64,000 nucleotides of DNA. It comes from JAGVPT01 sp035505655. GTDB lineage: Bacteria > Bacteroidota > Ignavibacteria > UBA10030 > UBA8401. Below the pieces are notes generated by a model. That model ran no database searches. It was given only the letters and a program-made list of their open reading frames with translations, and was not told where the DNA came from. Both the position numbers and the translations under genes were made by a program. This document shows positions 9,061 through 18,227 of the stretch, in pieces; position 1 is the first letter of the stretch, and every line of letters starts with the position of its first letter. Location: contig DATJQP010000042.1 of assembly GCA_035505655.1 (NCBI GenBank), positions 1 to 64,000 of the forward strand, read 5' to 3'.

Positions 9061-10329
9061 TTACGCAGGAGAAAATACAACCGTCGAATAGAAGTTCTGA
9101 TTAAACAGGATCCTGCTCACCTCGGTGACATCGGCAACCGTAACGGCATCGATCTCCCGGGAAATTTCTTCGAGCTCGGTGAATCTGCCGAAATACAGTT
9201 CTCCGGTCCCGAGCCGCATCATCCTTGCGGATGTGCTCTCGAGGCCCAGCAACATGGCCCCTTTGAGCTGAGCCTTTGTTCTCTCAAGCTCGGCTTTCGC
9301 GATGGGCTTCTTGACGAGCCTTCCCAACTCATTCGAGATGAGATCCAACGATTTCTTGATATGCTTCTTGTCGGTCCCGATATAGACGCCGAACGAACCT
9401 GCGTCCTGAAGCATGTTGAGAAAAGAATAGACAGTATATGCGAACCCGTACCGTTCCCGAATATTCTGGAAAAGCCTGGAACTCATGCCGTCGCCGAGGA
9501 GAGTGTTGAGAACGAGAGAGGGAATCCGGTGCTTGCTGTTGACGTTGAAGCCGACAGTCCCCGTACACACGTGCGCCTGCTGAATGGGCTTCTCGAACTC
9601 CGAAAAACGCTTCTTTCTGGCAACCACCCTGCCGTGCGCACGGGCACCCGAGCTTTTCCTCGCGGTCGTGAAAAATCTCGAGACAACTTCCTCAAGTTTC
9701 TGGTGCGACACATTTCCCGCGGCTGCGATCACAATCCTGTCCGCCGCGTACCTCTGCCGAACGTAGCGGACCAGGTCTTCCCGCGTAAATGCGGCAACAT
9801 TCTGCGCAGACCCGAGGACCGGGAATCGCAACGAATGACCGCTGTAGATCTCGGTCTCAAAGATTTCATGGATCAGATCGTCCGGATCATCCTCAACATT
9901 CTTGATCTCTTCGAGGACGACCTTCTTTTCCTTTTCTATCTCTTTTTCCGGAAATACAGCGTGCTGGACGAGGTCTGACAGCACGTCGACCGCCAACTCC
10001 ATCGATTCGTCGAGGACGCGAGCATAGTAGCACGTGTGCTCCTTCGTCGTGAACGCGTTGAGGTAGCCGCCGACAGACTCGAGGCTTCTCGCGATCTGCT
10101 GGGTCGAGCGGTGTTCGGTCCCCTTGAACACCATATGTTCCAGAAAATGCGAGATCCCGTTGTTCGACTCGTTCTCATCCTGTGAGCCCGAATCGATCCA
10201 AATGCCGATGGAGACGGACTTTACGTGGGGGATTTCTTCACTGACGATTCGAATGCCGCTCGGGAGGATCGACTTGCGGTATGTCGCAGAGATTTCTTTT
10301 GATGGAATGTGCTGAGTCCTGTTTGGCAT
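9061..10329 (-). CDS. M16 family zinc metallopeptidase (processing-peptidase-like)
   Basis: About 422 residues from the ATG at 10329 (MPNRTQHIPSKEIS). A TTG at 10380 would add 17 residues. The inverted zinc motif HxxEH is present as HFLEH, with the downstream glutamate in EKKVVLEEIKN. The C-terminal half has the inactive M16 lobe pattern with GLESTSARM. Bacterial members of this subfamily are single-chain homologues of mitochondrial processing peptidase and degrade or process peptides. No signal peptide is evident, so a cytoplasmic location is inferred. Its stop lies 34 bases from the aminotransferase start. Confidence 0.9.
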   Translation of the reverse strand: MPNRTQHIPSKEISATYRKSILPSGIRIVSEEIPHVKSVSIGIWIDSGSQDENESNNGISHFLEHMVFKGTEHRSTQQIARSLESVGGYLNAFTTKEHTCYYARVLDESMELAVDVLSDLVQHAVFPEKEIEKEKKVVLEEIKNVEDDPDDLIHEIFETEIYSGHSLRFPVLGSAQNVAAFTREDLVRYVRQRYAADRIVIAAAGNVSHQKLEEVVSRFFTTARKSSGARAHGRVVARKKRFSEFEKPIQQAHVCTGTVGFNVNSKHRIPSLVLNTLLGDGMSSRLFQNIRERYGFAYTVYSFLNMLQDAGSFGVYIGTDKKHIKKSLDLISNELGRLVKKPIAKAELERTKAQLKGAMLLGLESTSARMMRLGTGELYFGRFTELEEISREIDAVTVADVTEVSRILFNQNFYSTVVFSPA

Positions 10330-10434
10330 TCGAAGTTCGGCATGTACTTCGGAGGCATACTTTGAATGAATATACTCCAAAATACGCTCACAATCAACGC
10401 TCGATCCCCTCCCTGGACCGATGCTTCCGCGCGG

Positions 10435-11523
10435 TCAGACGACGGCAGTGCGAACGGAGTAAATGGCCGGCAGCCATTCTGCCAGCGTCTGCCAGGATTC
10501 GCCTTCGTTCCTGCTGTAGAGTACCTGCCCACCGCTCGTGCCAACGTAGATCCCGCAACGATCACAACGGTCCGCCGCCATCGCCTGCCGATGGACGTGT
10601 GCAAACATATTCGAGGTCGGAAGCCCTTTCGTGAGCTTCTTCCATCTCTCTCCGCGGTTGGTGCTCCGGTACACCGCAAACTTTCCGCCCACGGGTCCGC
10701 GGAATTCGGCTCCTTCCTCGGGAATCACATAGATTGTGTCGGGATCATGCGGATGCATCTGCAGCGGAAAGCCGAACCTCGACGGCAGGCCTTCGCTGAT
10801 ATCCAACCAGCTTCTCCCCTCGTTGTCGCTCCGATAGACGCCGCAGTGATTCTGCTGATAAAGAACGTGCGGTTTCGAGGGATGCGATTCCATGTGGTGT
10901 GTGCATTGGCCGACTTCAGGGTATTTGTCTGGATTGAAGTCCGCACGCACCCCTTTGTTCCTCGGCTCCCAACTCCTCCCTCCGTCTTCGCTCGCGAAGA
11001 CTCCCGCAGCGGAGATACCGACAAACATTTTTGCAGGTTCGCCCGGGACATAGGTGGAGCAGTGAACCATGAGCCCTCCCGCGCCAGGATTCCATTTCTT
11101 TCTTGATGGATGGTTAGTGAGGCTTTCAACCTCCCTCCATGACATCCCGCCGTCCTCGGACTTGAAGAAGGCTCCGGGGTCGGCGCCCGCATAGAATGTG
11201 CGCGGTTGGTTCTCAGCGGCAGGAGCAATATGCCAGACCCTCGCGATGGTCTTTCCGGCATTCTCGGCAAACTTGATCCCCGGATCGGCTTGTTTCCACG
11301 TCTTCCCGAAATCCCGGCTCACGTGGATGTTCGAGCCCCACCAATAGGAATTCACGCACGCCAGGAGCCTCGGCTCGGTGCGGGTATCGAGGATGATCTC
11401 GTTGACATCCGCTCCCTTGAGTAACGGCCCCTTCACCGACCACTTCTTCCTCGCCTCATCGGAGGTGAAAATGAACGCTCCCTTGTGAGTTCCCACCAGG
11501 ACATAGACCTTCCGCTTTGCCAT
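10435..11523 (-). CDS. BNR/Asp-box repeat beta-propeller protein (sialidase-like fold)
   Basis: 362 residues. At least five Asp-box motifs are visible (SEDGGMSW, SEDGGRSW, SDNEGRSW, STNRGERW, SRNEGESW), spaced as in WD40/YVTN/BNR-like propeller proteins. The sequence starts MAKRKVYVLVGTHKGAFIFTS with no signal peptide, so it looks cytoplasmic. Such proteins are often annotated as exo-alpha-sialidase, but nothing here supports that activity: no arginine triad or RIP motif was recognised. Function is unknown. It is about 100 bases from the M16 gene and 87 bases from the upstream membrane protein. Confidence 0.85.
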   Translation of the reverse strand: MAKRKVYVLVGTHKGAFIFTSDEARKKWSVKGPLLKGADVNEIILDTRTEPRLLACVNSYWWGSNIHVSRDFGKTWKQADPGIKFAENAGKTIARVWHIAPAAENQPRTFYAGADPGAFFKSEDGGMSWREVESLTNHPSRKKWNPGAGGLMVHCSTYVPGEPAKMFVGISAAGVFASEDGGRSWEPRNKGVRADFNPDKYPEVGQCTHHMESHPSKPHVLYQQNHCGVYRSDNEGRSWLDISEGLPSRFGFPLQMHPHDPDTIYVIPEEGAEFRGPVGGKFAVYRSTNRGERWKKLTKGLPTSNMFAHVHRQAMAADRCDRCGIYVGTSGGQVLYSRNEGESWQTLAEWLPAIYSVRTAVV

Positions 11524-11610
11524 CTCACTCCGCTCCTCTCGTGGTGTTGTGAAAACGTTCCAGCCGTTGGGATCACCGGATGTATCTCGAACCGGGATCT
11601 GTCAACAGCA

Positions 11611-12393
11611 TCAGGCGACTTGTTGCTTCGACTCCTTGGCCGCCTGATAGCGCTCTCCCAGCCAGGCTCCGAAGAGTGTCAGGAGGAATCCCTCGACCAC
11701 TCCGAATGCGACATAGCCAACCGGAACCGACAGCTGAATGCCGTATTGGATGAACAACCATTCGCCGACTACCGCAATTGCTCCGGCGACGGCGGGTTCT
11801 TTCAGCGTCACTCCGGGCGACTTATAACCGATGATAAACCCAAGAACGACGAAGCTTATCGAGAACGCAATATTGATAAGATTCAGGTTGATATTGAAGA
11901 GCGGTGCCAGGAGAAACACGAAGAGGACATTGAGAACGAGTCCGAGAGCCAATCCCGCAAGGACCCACTTCCATTGAAATCCGACGGCGGCTTTGGGATC
12001 CACTTCCTTGTTCTCGAGGGTTCCCTGGAGCTTCTCCCCCATCCAGGCGCCTGCCTGCGAGAGGATTCCGCCGAAGATCAGGAGGAGGACGATCATCTGG
12101 GTGCTTTGCCCTTCCCCGAGAGCGGTCAGCGAGAAGAGGATCGCAAAGACGAACATGAGAATGAGGCCGGCAAAGAACGCCTCCTTGATCGTCACGCCAG
12201 GCGAGAAGTACCCCACCACAGCGCCTGTAACGACGAACCCAATCAGCACAACCAACGATTGAATCGCTGCACTATGAAAGGTCGGGGCAACGACAAAATA
12301 TGAGCCTCCGATGATAATGATGCCGGCGACAACGCCAATGATCACCCACTTCCACTGTGTCGGCGATGCAGTTTTCGTTGTGTCCTCAGACAT
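11611..12393 (-). CDS. Internally duplicated polytopic membrane protein, unknown function
   Basis: About 260 residues from the ATG at 12393, which follows an AAGGAG ribosome-binding site at good spacing. The protein is two homologous halves of about four transmembrane helices each. Both start with a W-KWV segment (QWKWVIIGVVAG and QWKWVLAGLALG) and both carry a GY(F/K)SPGVT(I/L)KE loop and a GAW(M/L)GE(K/R) end. I do not recognise a named family. The start lies 10 bases beyond the uridine kinase stop, so the two are probably cotranscribed. A transport or small-molecule role is possible but not shown. Confidence 0.8.
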   Translation of the reverse strand: MSEDTTKTASPTQWKWVIIGVVAGIIIIGGSYFVVAPTFHSAAIQSLVVLIGFVVTGAVVGYFSPGVTIKEAFFAGLILMFVFAILFSLTALGEGQSTQMIVLLLIFGGILSQAGAWMGEKLQGTLENKEVDPKAAVGFQWKWVLAGLALGLVLNVLFVFLLAPLFNINLNLINIAFSISFVVLGFIIGYKSPGVTLKEPAVAGAIAVVGEWLFIQYGIQLSVPVGYVAFGVVEGFLLTLFGAWLGERYQAAKESKQQVA

Positions 12394-12403
12394 AGTTGTC
12401 TCC

Positions 12404-13051
12404 TTAAGTAGGTTCGTATGTTTTTTCGTGTTTATTCCGCAACATCGTTTCAATCTTCACGGCGATCATGTCGATCGCAACAAGGTTATCGCCTCCCCGG
12501 GGGACGATGATATCCGCCCAGTGCTTGCTCGGCTCGACAAATTCAAGATGCATCGGCTTGACGGTTGCGATGTACTGGTTCATCACAGAGTCGATCGAGC
12601 GACCACGCTCCAGAATATCTCTCCGGATACGACGCAAGAGTCTTTCGTCCGCATCGGTGTCCACGAAGACTTTGATGTCCATAAGATCGCGGAGTTCCTT
12701 CTCCGCGAAGATCAGAATCCCCTCGATGATGATAATATCCTGCGGTTCCAGCCATCGCGTCTCCTTCATCCTGGAATGCGTTGTGAAGTTGTAGAGCGGC
12801 TGTGAAACAGGAAGATCGGTCTTCAAGTCGGAGATATGACGGACGAGAAGTGAAGTTTCGAGTGAATCGGGATGGTCGAAGTTGATCCTATCCGGAGTTA
12901 ATCCATGGTAGGCGGAAAGATCCTTATAGTATGAGTCATGCTGGATGACAACGACATTCTCGTGGACGCGAAGGCGCTCCAAGATCTTTTGCGTGACAGT
13001 GGTCTTCCCCGACCCTGTTCCGCCGGCGATACCGATAACGAGGTGATCCAT
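12404..13051 (-). CDS. udk: Uridine kinase
   Basis: 215 residues from the ATG at 13051 (MDHLVIGIAGGTGSGKTT), the expected family length. Walker A is GGTGSGKT near residues 10-17. YYKDLS and FDHPDSLET are the uridine-kinase signature region, and RRIRRDILERGR is the lid segment. It phosphorylates uridine and cytidine for pyrimidine salvage in the cytosol. Extending the frame upstream by 17 codons adds unsupported sequence. No clear Shine-Dalgarno is seen. It is divergent from the glycosyltransferase operon starting at 13221, with 169 bases between. Confidence 0.95.
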   Translation of the reverse strand: MDHLVIGIAGGTGSGKTTVTQKILERLRVHENVVVIQHDSYYKDLSAYHGLTPDRINFDHPDSLETSLLVRHISDLKTDLPVSQPLYNFTTHSRMKETRWLEPQDIIIIEGILIFAEKELRDLMDIKVFVDTDADERLLRRIRRDILERGRSIDSVMNQYIATVKPMHLEFVEPSKHWADIIVPRGGDNLVAIDMIAVKIETMLRNKHEKTYEPT

Positions 13052-13220
13052 GGGGGATTGGCAAATTTTGAAAAATATAGCTGAAAACAGTTGGAGAATC
13101 AAGGCACAGTTCGGACTCTCCGCTCACCGGAGAACGGACGCAAAGGATGCCCCGGAATCGACTCAGCCTGCGTCGACCTCCGATTGCTTCGAAGTGGGCT
13201 TTTGCGTATTTTCAACGATC

Positions 13221-14354
13221 ATGAGTTTCGAGTCATTCTTCACTCTCGTCGTCCTCCTATTCCTCGCATGCTACGCCTCCGTCACGGTCTATGCTCTCCG
13301 AGGATTGAATCTCCTGAGCAAACGCCCGGAGCGGCGGACGGAACCCAGACCGCGCTTTTCCGTCATCGTGGCCGCTCGGAACGAAGAGGGGACGATCGGA
13401 CGGTGTCTTGATTCCCTCCTCTTACAACAGTACCCCAGCGAAGATTTTGAGATTATTGTCGCGAATGATCGCTCCACGGACAGAAGCGGCGAAGTGATAG
13501 AGAGCTACAGACGACGAGCGGCGAACCTCAGAGTGATAGCAATCACAGAAGAACCTCACGATCTCCCCCCGAAAAAGAATGCGCTCGACAGAGCGATCCG
13601 GATGAGCAATCATGAGTTTCTCGCATTCACCGACGCGGATTGCTCCCCTCCACCGACATGGCTCGCAGCGATAGCGGACCAGTATGACCAGGAAGTCGGA
13701 GTCGTGGCGGGATACTCTCCTATCGGGGATCCTGAGCCGACCGGCATTGCGCGCCGGGCCGCTTTCTTGTTTCTCCGCTATCTGGAAGTGAAGAATTCAA
13801 TCGGCGCCGCGGCCGGGATTGGTCTGGAGCACCCCTACATGTGCACTGGAAGAAATTTCTCGTATCGAAAAAGAGTGTTCATGGAAGTCGGAGGGTTCGA
13901 GAAGATCAAACACTCCATAAGCGGTGACGATGATCTTTTCCTGCAACTCGTTGAGAGGGAGACGCGATGGAAGGTCCGCTATATGACCTCCCAGCAGAGT
14001 TTCGTGCCGACGAATGCTCCGTCCACGCTACGTGAGTTCGTTAATCAACGTAGACGACACTTTTCAGCCGGAAAGTTTTATCCGGTCGGTATGAAGTTGC
14101 TCTTCGGGCTCGTTCATGGCTTCGGAGTCCTTTCAATTCTGGCGGTCATCGTATATCCCTCGTTTGGTCTTGCCATCCTTGCGGCAAAGCTGGCTTTCGA
14201 TGCGTTGATCGTCGCAAAGGGGACGTCACTGTTTGGGGAGCAACGACTCTTCCCTTCGATCGTTGTGCTGGAAATCGCCTCCGTGCTCTACAACGCGCTC
14301 ATTGGTCCGCTTGGGGTGCTCGGGAAATTCACCTGGAAGGGGGCCCGCTCATAG
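13221..14354 (+). CDS. GT2 family membrane glycosyltransferase (paralogue 1)
   Basis: About 377 residues from the ATG at 13221 (MSFESFFTLVVLL). An N-terminal transmembrane helix is followed by a GT-A domain. It contains FSVIVAARNEEGTIG, the nucleotide-binding ANDRSTDRS, the FTDADC metal-binding DxD-type motif, the catalytic GDD and a QRRRHF segment in the place of QxxRW. Two to three C-terminal helices follow, ending in a TWKGAR tail shared with the two other GT2 genes of this operon. Family members add sugars to lipid carriers or build polymers. It opens the 13221-21827 operon. Donor and acceptor are not predictable. Confidence 0.9.
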   Translation: MSFESFFTLVVLLFLACYASVTVYALRGLNLLSKRPERRTEPRPRFSVIVAARNEEGTIGRCLDSLLLQQYPSEDFEIIVANDRSTDRSGEVIESYRRRAANLRVIAITEEPHDLPPKKNALDRAIRMSNHEFLAFTDADCSPPPTWLAAIADQYDQEVGVVAGYSPIGDPEPTGIARRAAFLFLRYLEVKNSIGAAAGIGLEHPYMCTGRNFSYRKRVFMEVGGFEKIKHSISGDDDLFLQLVERETRWKVRYMTSQQSFVPTNAPSTLREFVNQRRRHFSAGKFYPVGMKLLFGLVHGFGVLSILAVIVYPSFGLAILAAKLAFDALIVAKGTSLFGEQRLFPSIVVLEIASVLYNALIGPLGVLGKFTWKGARS

Positions 14355-14398
14355 AAAAGCTTTGGCAGACACTCAGAGGTCTCCGCCTTCATCCGAAG

Positions 14399-15337
14399 GT
14401 GGCGACAATTCTGAAATTCATAGTTGGGATCGGGCTGCTCGTTGCCCTCGTCCTCTATGTTGATATCAGAGCATTGCGTGATTCGCTCCTCAGTGCGAAG
14501 AGCGGCTACCTTGTGTTGGGCAGCTCGCTCGTCGTGGCGAACATTGCAATGCAATACCTGCGATGGCGATATCTCCTGAAGCTTATATCGCCTGAGGTAA
14601 GGGCTCCGGCCGTTCTCTCTTCACTCTTCGTCGGATACTCCGCAGGATTCTTCACCCCCGGACAGGTGGGAGAGCACGGGGGGAGAATCGTCTCGCTTGG
14701 AACGATTCAGTCGATTCAGGTCCTTGCCATGAGCCTTATCGACAAGATCTACGTTCTGGCCGTAACCATCATCACCGGGGTCGTGACCTTCTGGCTCTTC
14801 TTCACTTTGTATCTCCCTGAGTATTGGTCGGGGATATTCACCGCAGTGGTCTTTGCCGTGGTCGCTGCGTTCCTTGTGGTGGTTCTGTATCCGGACCTTC
14901 TCAAAAAGGTTCTCCGTCTGGTCTTGCACAAGGTGAGAAAGTACAGGGCGGTATCCGCCTTCCTTTTCGTCCGTGACGTATTCCACCGGAAGCAAGCGAG
15001 AATCCTGCTCCTGATGACGTTTGTCTTCAACGGTATCGTCATCCTCCAGTATCATTTCTTCGTCTCTGCCTTCGCGCCCGTGTCTCTGGTTGTCTCAACG
15101 CTCTGCACATCGAGCATCCTGTTCATCAAGGCGGCCATCCTTCCAATATCTCTCGGCGATCTCGGCATTCGTGAGAGCACGGCGATCTTCTTCTTCTCGC
15201 GTGCCGGAGTCGCAGCCGCGGCAGCGTTGAACGCCTCGCTGTGCGTCTTTTTCGTCAACATTCTCGTACCAAGCCTCATCGGGGCGGCTCTCGTGTTGCG
15301 ATTGAAGACACCGGCACCAACATCAGTCCGTCAATGA
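14399..15337 (+). CDS. Flippase-like membrane protein of the LPG_synthase_TM/UPF0104 family
   Basis: 312 residues from a GTG at 14399. The frame is open for about 12 more codons without a good start. Roughly eight transmembrane helices are visible. The family signature PISLGDLGIRES lies near the C-terminus, matching the usual P-(S)LG-LGxRE motif of the MprF/AglD-type membrane domain. Members without the C-terminal synthetase are thought to flip or transfer lipid-linked sugars. The stop overlaps the next gene in ATGA, so it is coupled to the second GT2, which supports a role in moving a glycolipid made by this operon. Confidence 0.88.
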   Translation: MATILKFIVGIGLLVALVLYVDIRALRDSLLSAKSGYLVLGSSLVVANIAMQYLRWRYLLKLISPEVRAPAVLSSLFVGYSAGFFTPGQVGEHGGRIVSLGTIQSIQVLAMSLIDKIYVLAVTIITGVVTFWLFFTLYLPEYWSGIFTAVVFAVVAAFLVVVLYPDLLKKVLRLVLHKVRKYRAVSAFLFVRDVFHRKQARILLLMTFVFNGIVILQYHFFVSAFAPVSLVVSTLCTSSILFIKAAILPISLGDLGIRESTAIFFFSRAGVAAAAALNASLCVFFVNILVPSLIGAALVLRLKTPAPTSVRQ

Positions 15338-16500
15338 ATCTCGTTGAATTTATCACCGTCCTGATGGCCGTTTCCGCCGGCATTTATGTGTCGCAGCTGG
15401 CTCTTTTCATGCTCGGTCTGCGAAGGCTGGGAGTCGGGAGCAATGAACTCAAACCCTCCGTCGTGGTCCTTGTTGCAGCCAGGAACGAGGAACGGGTTAT
15501 CGCCGATTGTCTCAGATCTCTCGTCGAGCAGGACTACCCGGAACAAAAATACAGTATCGTTGTCATCGACGATCATTCGACAGACCTCACTCCCGCGATC
15601 GTCGAGAACGTTGCCCGTACGACTTCGAGGGTGAGGCTTTTCCATGCACCGGACCCGTCACCCGGAGTCTCCCCGAAGGTGAACGCTCTCAGTTATGCCC
15701 TCTCCCAAACATCGGAAGAAATCGTCTGCACCACCGATGCGGATTGCGTCGTCGGCCCAGGGTGGATTTCTTCGTTGATGAAGCACTTCGCGGAAAATGT
15801 CGGCGTCGTCTCAGGGGTTACTCTTTTCGGCGAAACCCCAGGCGTGAATGAAATGCTTTCACAATTCCAAAGCCTGGATTTCTTCTCACAGACAGCGTGC
15901 GGGGCCGGCGCCATAGGATTGGGTGTCGTCAACAATTGCAACGGCAGTAACATGGCATTTCGCCGCTCCGCCTACGAGGCTGCGGGAGGCTATGCGGCGA
16001 TCGCCCACGTTAATTCTGGAAGCGATTCATTACTCGCCCAACGTATCACCGCCATAACGAGCTGGCGGATGACCTTCTCGATGGATCCGGATTCGCATGT
16101 GCGCACCCGGCCTTTGACAAGCTGGCGCGGAGTTCTTGGACAGCGAATGAGGTGGGCAGGGCAGACACCAAATTATCGTCCAGCGACTCTTGTGTTTCTC
16201 GGGGCCTCGTTCTTTCTTTACCTGAGCCTTTTCATCTCGGTCCCCTTCTCCGTCGTGTTCTGGCGCAGCTTCGATTTGCCGCTTGTCCTTCTGGTCGTCA
16301 AGATGACAGTCGATGCGGCGATCATTCTCTATTTCATGAAACTGACTCATGTCCGAGGCGTTATGAAGAGCTTCTTTCTGTCCGAGCTGATCCATATCCC
16401 GGTCGTTCTCCTGGCAGTAATCGGGAGCGCCTTTGGGAGATTCGATTGGAAAGGAAGATCGCTCCGCCGGGAAATGACAGTTGGCAGAATGAGTTCGTAG
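15334..16500 (+). CDS. GT2 family membrane glycosyltransferase (paralogue 2)
   Basis: About 388 residues from the ATG at 15334 that overlaps the preceding TGA. The upstream frame extension is rejected. GT-A motifs are VVVLVAARNEERVI, IDDHSTD, CTTDADC and GQRMRWAG (the QxxRW acceptor motif). One N-terminal and about three C-terminal transmembrane helices are visible, and the protein ends FDWKGRSL. This architecture is typical of processive or lipid-linked sugar transferases at the inner face of the cytoplasmic membrane. Substrates are unknown. Confidence 0.9.
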   Translation: MNLVEFITVLMAVSAGIYVSQLALFMLGLRRLGVGSNELKPSVVVLVAARNEERVIADCLRSLVEQDYPEQKYSIVVIDDHSTDLTPAIVENVARTTSRVRLFHAPDPSPGVSPKVNALSYALSQTSEEIVCTTDADCVVGPGWISSLMKHFAENVGVVSGVTLFGETPGVNEMLSQFQSLDFFSQTACGAGAIGLGVVNNCNGSNMAFRRSAYEAAGGYAAIAHVNSGSDSLLAQRITAITSWRMTFSMDPDSHVRTRPLTSWRGVLGQRMRWAGQTPNYRPATLVFLGASFFLYLSLFISVPFSVVFWRSFDLPLVLLVVKMTVDAAIILYFMKLTHVRGVMKSFFLSELIHIPVVLLAVIGSAFGRFDWKGRSLRREMTVGRMSS

Positions 16501-16509
16501 GCAAATACC

Positions 16510-17136
16510 GTGTTGCACCACACTGGAATTATGCATCGTGTTCTTTTCCCGACTCACATCTGGAAGGTGAACACGCGATTCGTCTACCTGACGTTCGACG
16601 ACGGCCCCGACCCGGTCGCCACTCCGGTCGTCCTTGATTGTCTGAATGCCGAAGCCGTCAAGGGGACCTTCTTTCTTTCCGGGACGAACGTCGTCAAACA
16701 TCCTGAGATCGTCAGAGAGATTTCGACAAGAGGGCACGCGATCGGGCTTCATCTTTTCACACACTCGAGGCGACCTTCTTTTTCAAGACGCCGGAGCTTC
16801 GAAGAGATCATCAATACCACCGAGGCGATTGCGGCGACCGGTGTCACTCCGGCCAGGATGATCCGCCCGCCGTACGGTTTCTTCACCTGGAATACCGTTT
16901 TCGCGGCGCGTGAACTTGATTACCGGATTGTCATGTGGACGAGCCTTTCCGGCGACTTCCATCAATCCTGGTCAGAAAATCGAATCGTTTCGAACTCGCT
17001 GAGCCGATTGGGCCAGGGGGCGATCCTTGTCTTTCACGATAACCCGTTGACCCGATCCCGGATTGGCAAAGTACTGCGTGAGGTCATCCTCCGGATCAAG
17101 GAGCGAGGCTTTGCTTTTGATTCATTGCGCGTATGA
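16510..17136 (+). CDS. Polysaccharide deacetylase, NodB fold
   Basis: 208 residues. The GTG at 16510 gives an N-terminus VLHHTGIMHRVLFPTHIWKV that resembles the LFP-xxW lead-in of Bacteroidota NodB proteins. An ATG at 16531 is the alternative. Catalytic motifs are complete: YLTFDDGPDP (general base and metal Asp), HLFTH (HxxxH metal ligands), RPPYGFFTWN (active-site groove) and ILVFHDN at the C-terminus. It removes N-acetyl groups from a sugar polymer or glycolipid. No signal peptide is seen, so it may act on a cytosolic lipid-linked intermediate. The stop overlaps the next GT2 in ATGA. Confidence 0.9.
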   Translation: MLHHTGIMHRVLFPTHIWKVNTRFVYLTFDDGPDPVATPVVLDCLNAEAVKGTFFLSGTNVVKHPEIVREISTRGHAIGLHLFTHSRRPSFSRRRSFEEIINTTEAIAATGVTPARMIRPPYGFFTWNTVFAARELDYRIVMWTSLSGDFHQSWSENRIVSNSLSRLGQGAILVFHDNPLTRSRIGKVLREVILRIKERGFAFDSLRV

Positions 17137-18227
17137 CTACCTTTTTTATTCTCGCCGCATTGCTCTACTGCCTTCAATGCGCGACGCTCATCTACGGACT
17201 CCGGCGCGGCTTCAAGTCTGGCCTCTCGGTCTTTGAGCCCTCCGTCAGCATCGTCATGGCGGCCAGGAACGAAGAGGCGAATATTGGAGCATCCCTCGAC
17301 TCCCTCCTCTCCGTCGAATATCCTCCAGAGAAGTTGGAGATCGTTGTTGTCGACGATTCATCGACCGACAGGACGCTCGAATTGATGAATCTCCGTCTCC
17401 TCGGCCATCCAAATTGCAGGATCATCCAGGCACGCCAGGGGATAGACCATTTGAAGGGAAAAGCGAATGCGATCGCCCAGGGGATTGACGTCGCCAAGGG
17501 TGAAATAATTCTTATGACGGACGCAGATTGCGTCGTCCCCACGACGTGGGTGAAAGGAACGGTTGAGCACTACGCAGATAATGTTGGTGTCGTGGCAGGC
17601 TTGACGCTCCTCCATCCGAACGGATGGTTCGCGGGGATGCAATCGCTCGACTGGGCGTACATCCTCGCGGTCGCTTCGGCGGCGATGTCTCTCAAAAAGC
17701 CCCTGAGTTGCATCGGAAACAATTTTTCGTTCAGAAAACGCGCGTATGACGATATAGGCGGATATCGCAAAGTGCCCTTTAGCGTCACAGAAGATTTCGC
17801 TCTATTTAAGGCAATGACCGGGTCCGGGAGATGGGAATACCGCTATCCGCTCGATCGGAAGACGCTGGTCTTCAGCAGAGCGTGCGAATCGATGGGTGCA
17901 CTCTTTCGTCAGAAACGACGTTGGGGCGTCGGGGGAAAAGACATACCGCTTTTTGGTCTCTCTATCATGGCTATCGCCTTCTGTTTCCATGCCCTCCTTT
18001 TGTTCGGCCCCTTCCTCCGGCCTCCGATTGCACTCCTCGCGACGGGAGTGCTCGTGAAGTTCCTCCTCGACGGGGTTCTCGTTGCTATTCCATTAAAGAG
18101 GACCGGGCAGTTCTCCCAGTTCCGCTATTTCCTGATCTTTGAGATCTATTTTGTCGTGTATGTACTGATCCTTCCTTTCTCGGTGTTCCTCGGCGGCCGT
18201 GTTCATTGGAAAGGAAGATCCTATTGA
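17133..18227 (+). CDS. GT2 family membrane glycosyltransferase (paralogue 3)
   Basis: 364 residues. The start ATG overlaps the deacetylase stop. GT-A motifs are VSIVMAARNEEANIG, VVDDSSTDRT, LMTDADC, TED (catalytic region) and RQKRRWGVG (QxxRW). One N-terminal and about three C-terminal helices are present, and the protein ends VHWKGRSY, matching the tails of the other two GT2 proteins here. The three are clear paralogues and presumably add successive or different residues to one glycan. Its own stop overlaps the TTG of the following gene. Confidence 0.9.
   Translation: MTTFFILAALLYCLQCATLIYGLRRGFKSGLSVFEPSVSIVMAARNEEANIGASLDSLLSVEYPPEKLEIVVVDDSSTDRTLELMNLRLLGHPNCRIIQARQGIDHLKGKANAIAQGIDVAKGEIILMTDADCVVPTTWVKGTVEHYADNVGVVAGLTLLHPNGWFAGMQSLDWAYILAVASAAMSLKKPLSCIGNNFSFRKRAYDDIGGYRKVPFSVTEDFALFKAMTGSGRWEYRYPLDRKTLVFSRACESMGALFRQKRRWGVGGKDIPLFGLSIMAIAFCFHALLLFGPFLRPPIALLATGVLVKFLLDGVLVAIPLKRTGQFSQFRYFLIFEIYFVVYVLILPFSVFLGGRVHWKGRSY

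Noticed and set aside
10435..11523. Sialidase activity for the BNR-repeat protein
   Set aside because: Asp boxes occur in many propellers; no RIP motif or arginine triad was found.
13136..13145. GGACGCAAAG in the leader of the glycan operon, reminiscent of the c-di-GMP-I riboswitch core
   Set aside because: The required flanking GGCAAACC and the CCGGCCUAA region are missing and the hairpin before it (CTCCG/CGGAG) is in the wrong place. A covariance-model search would decide.
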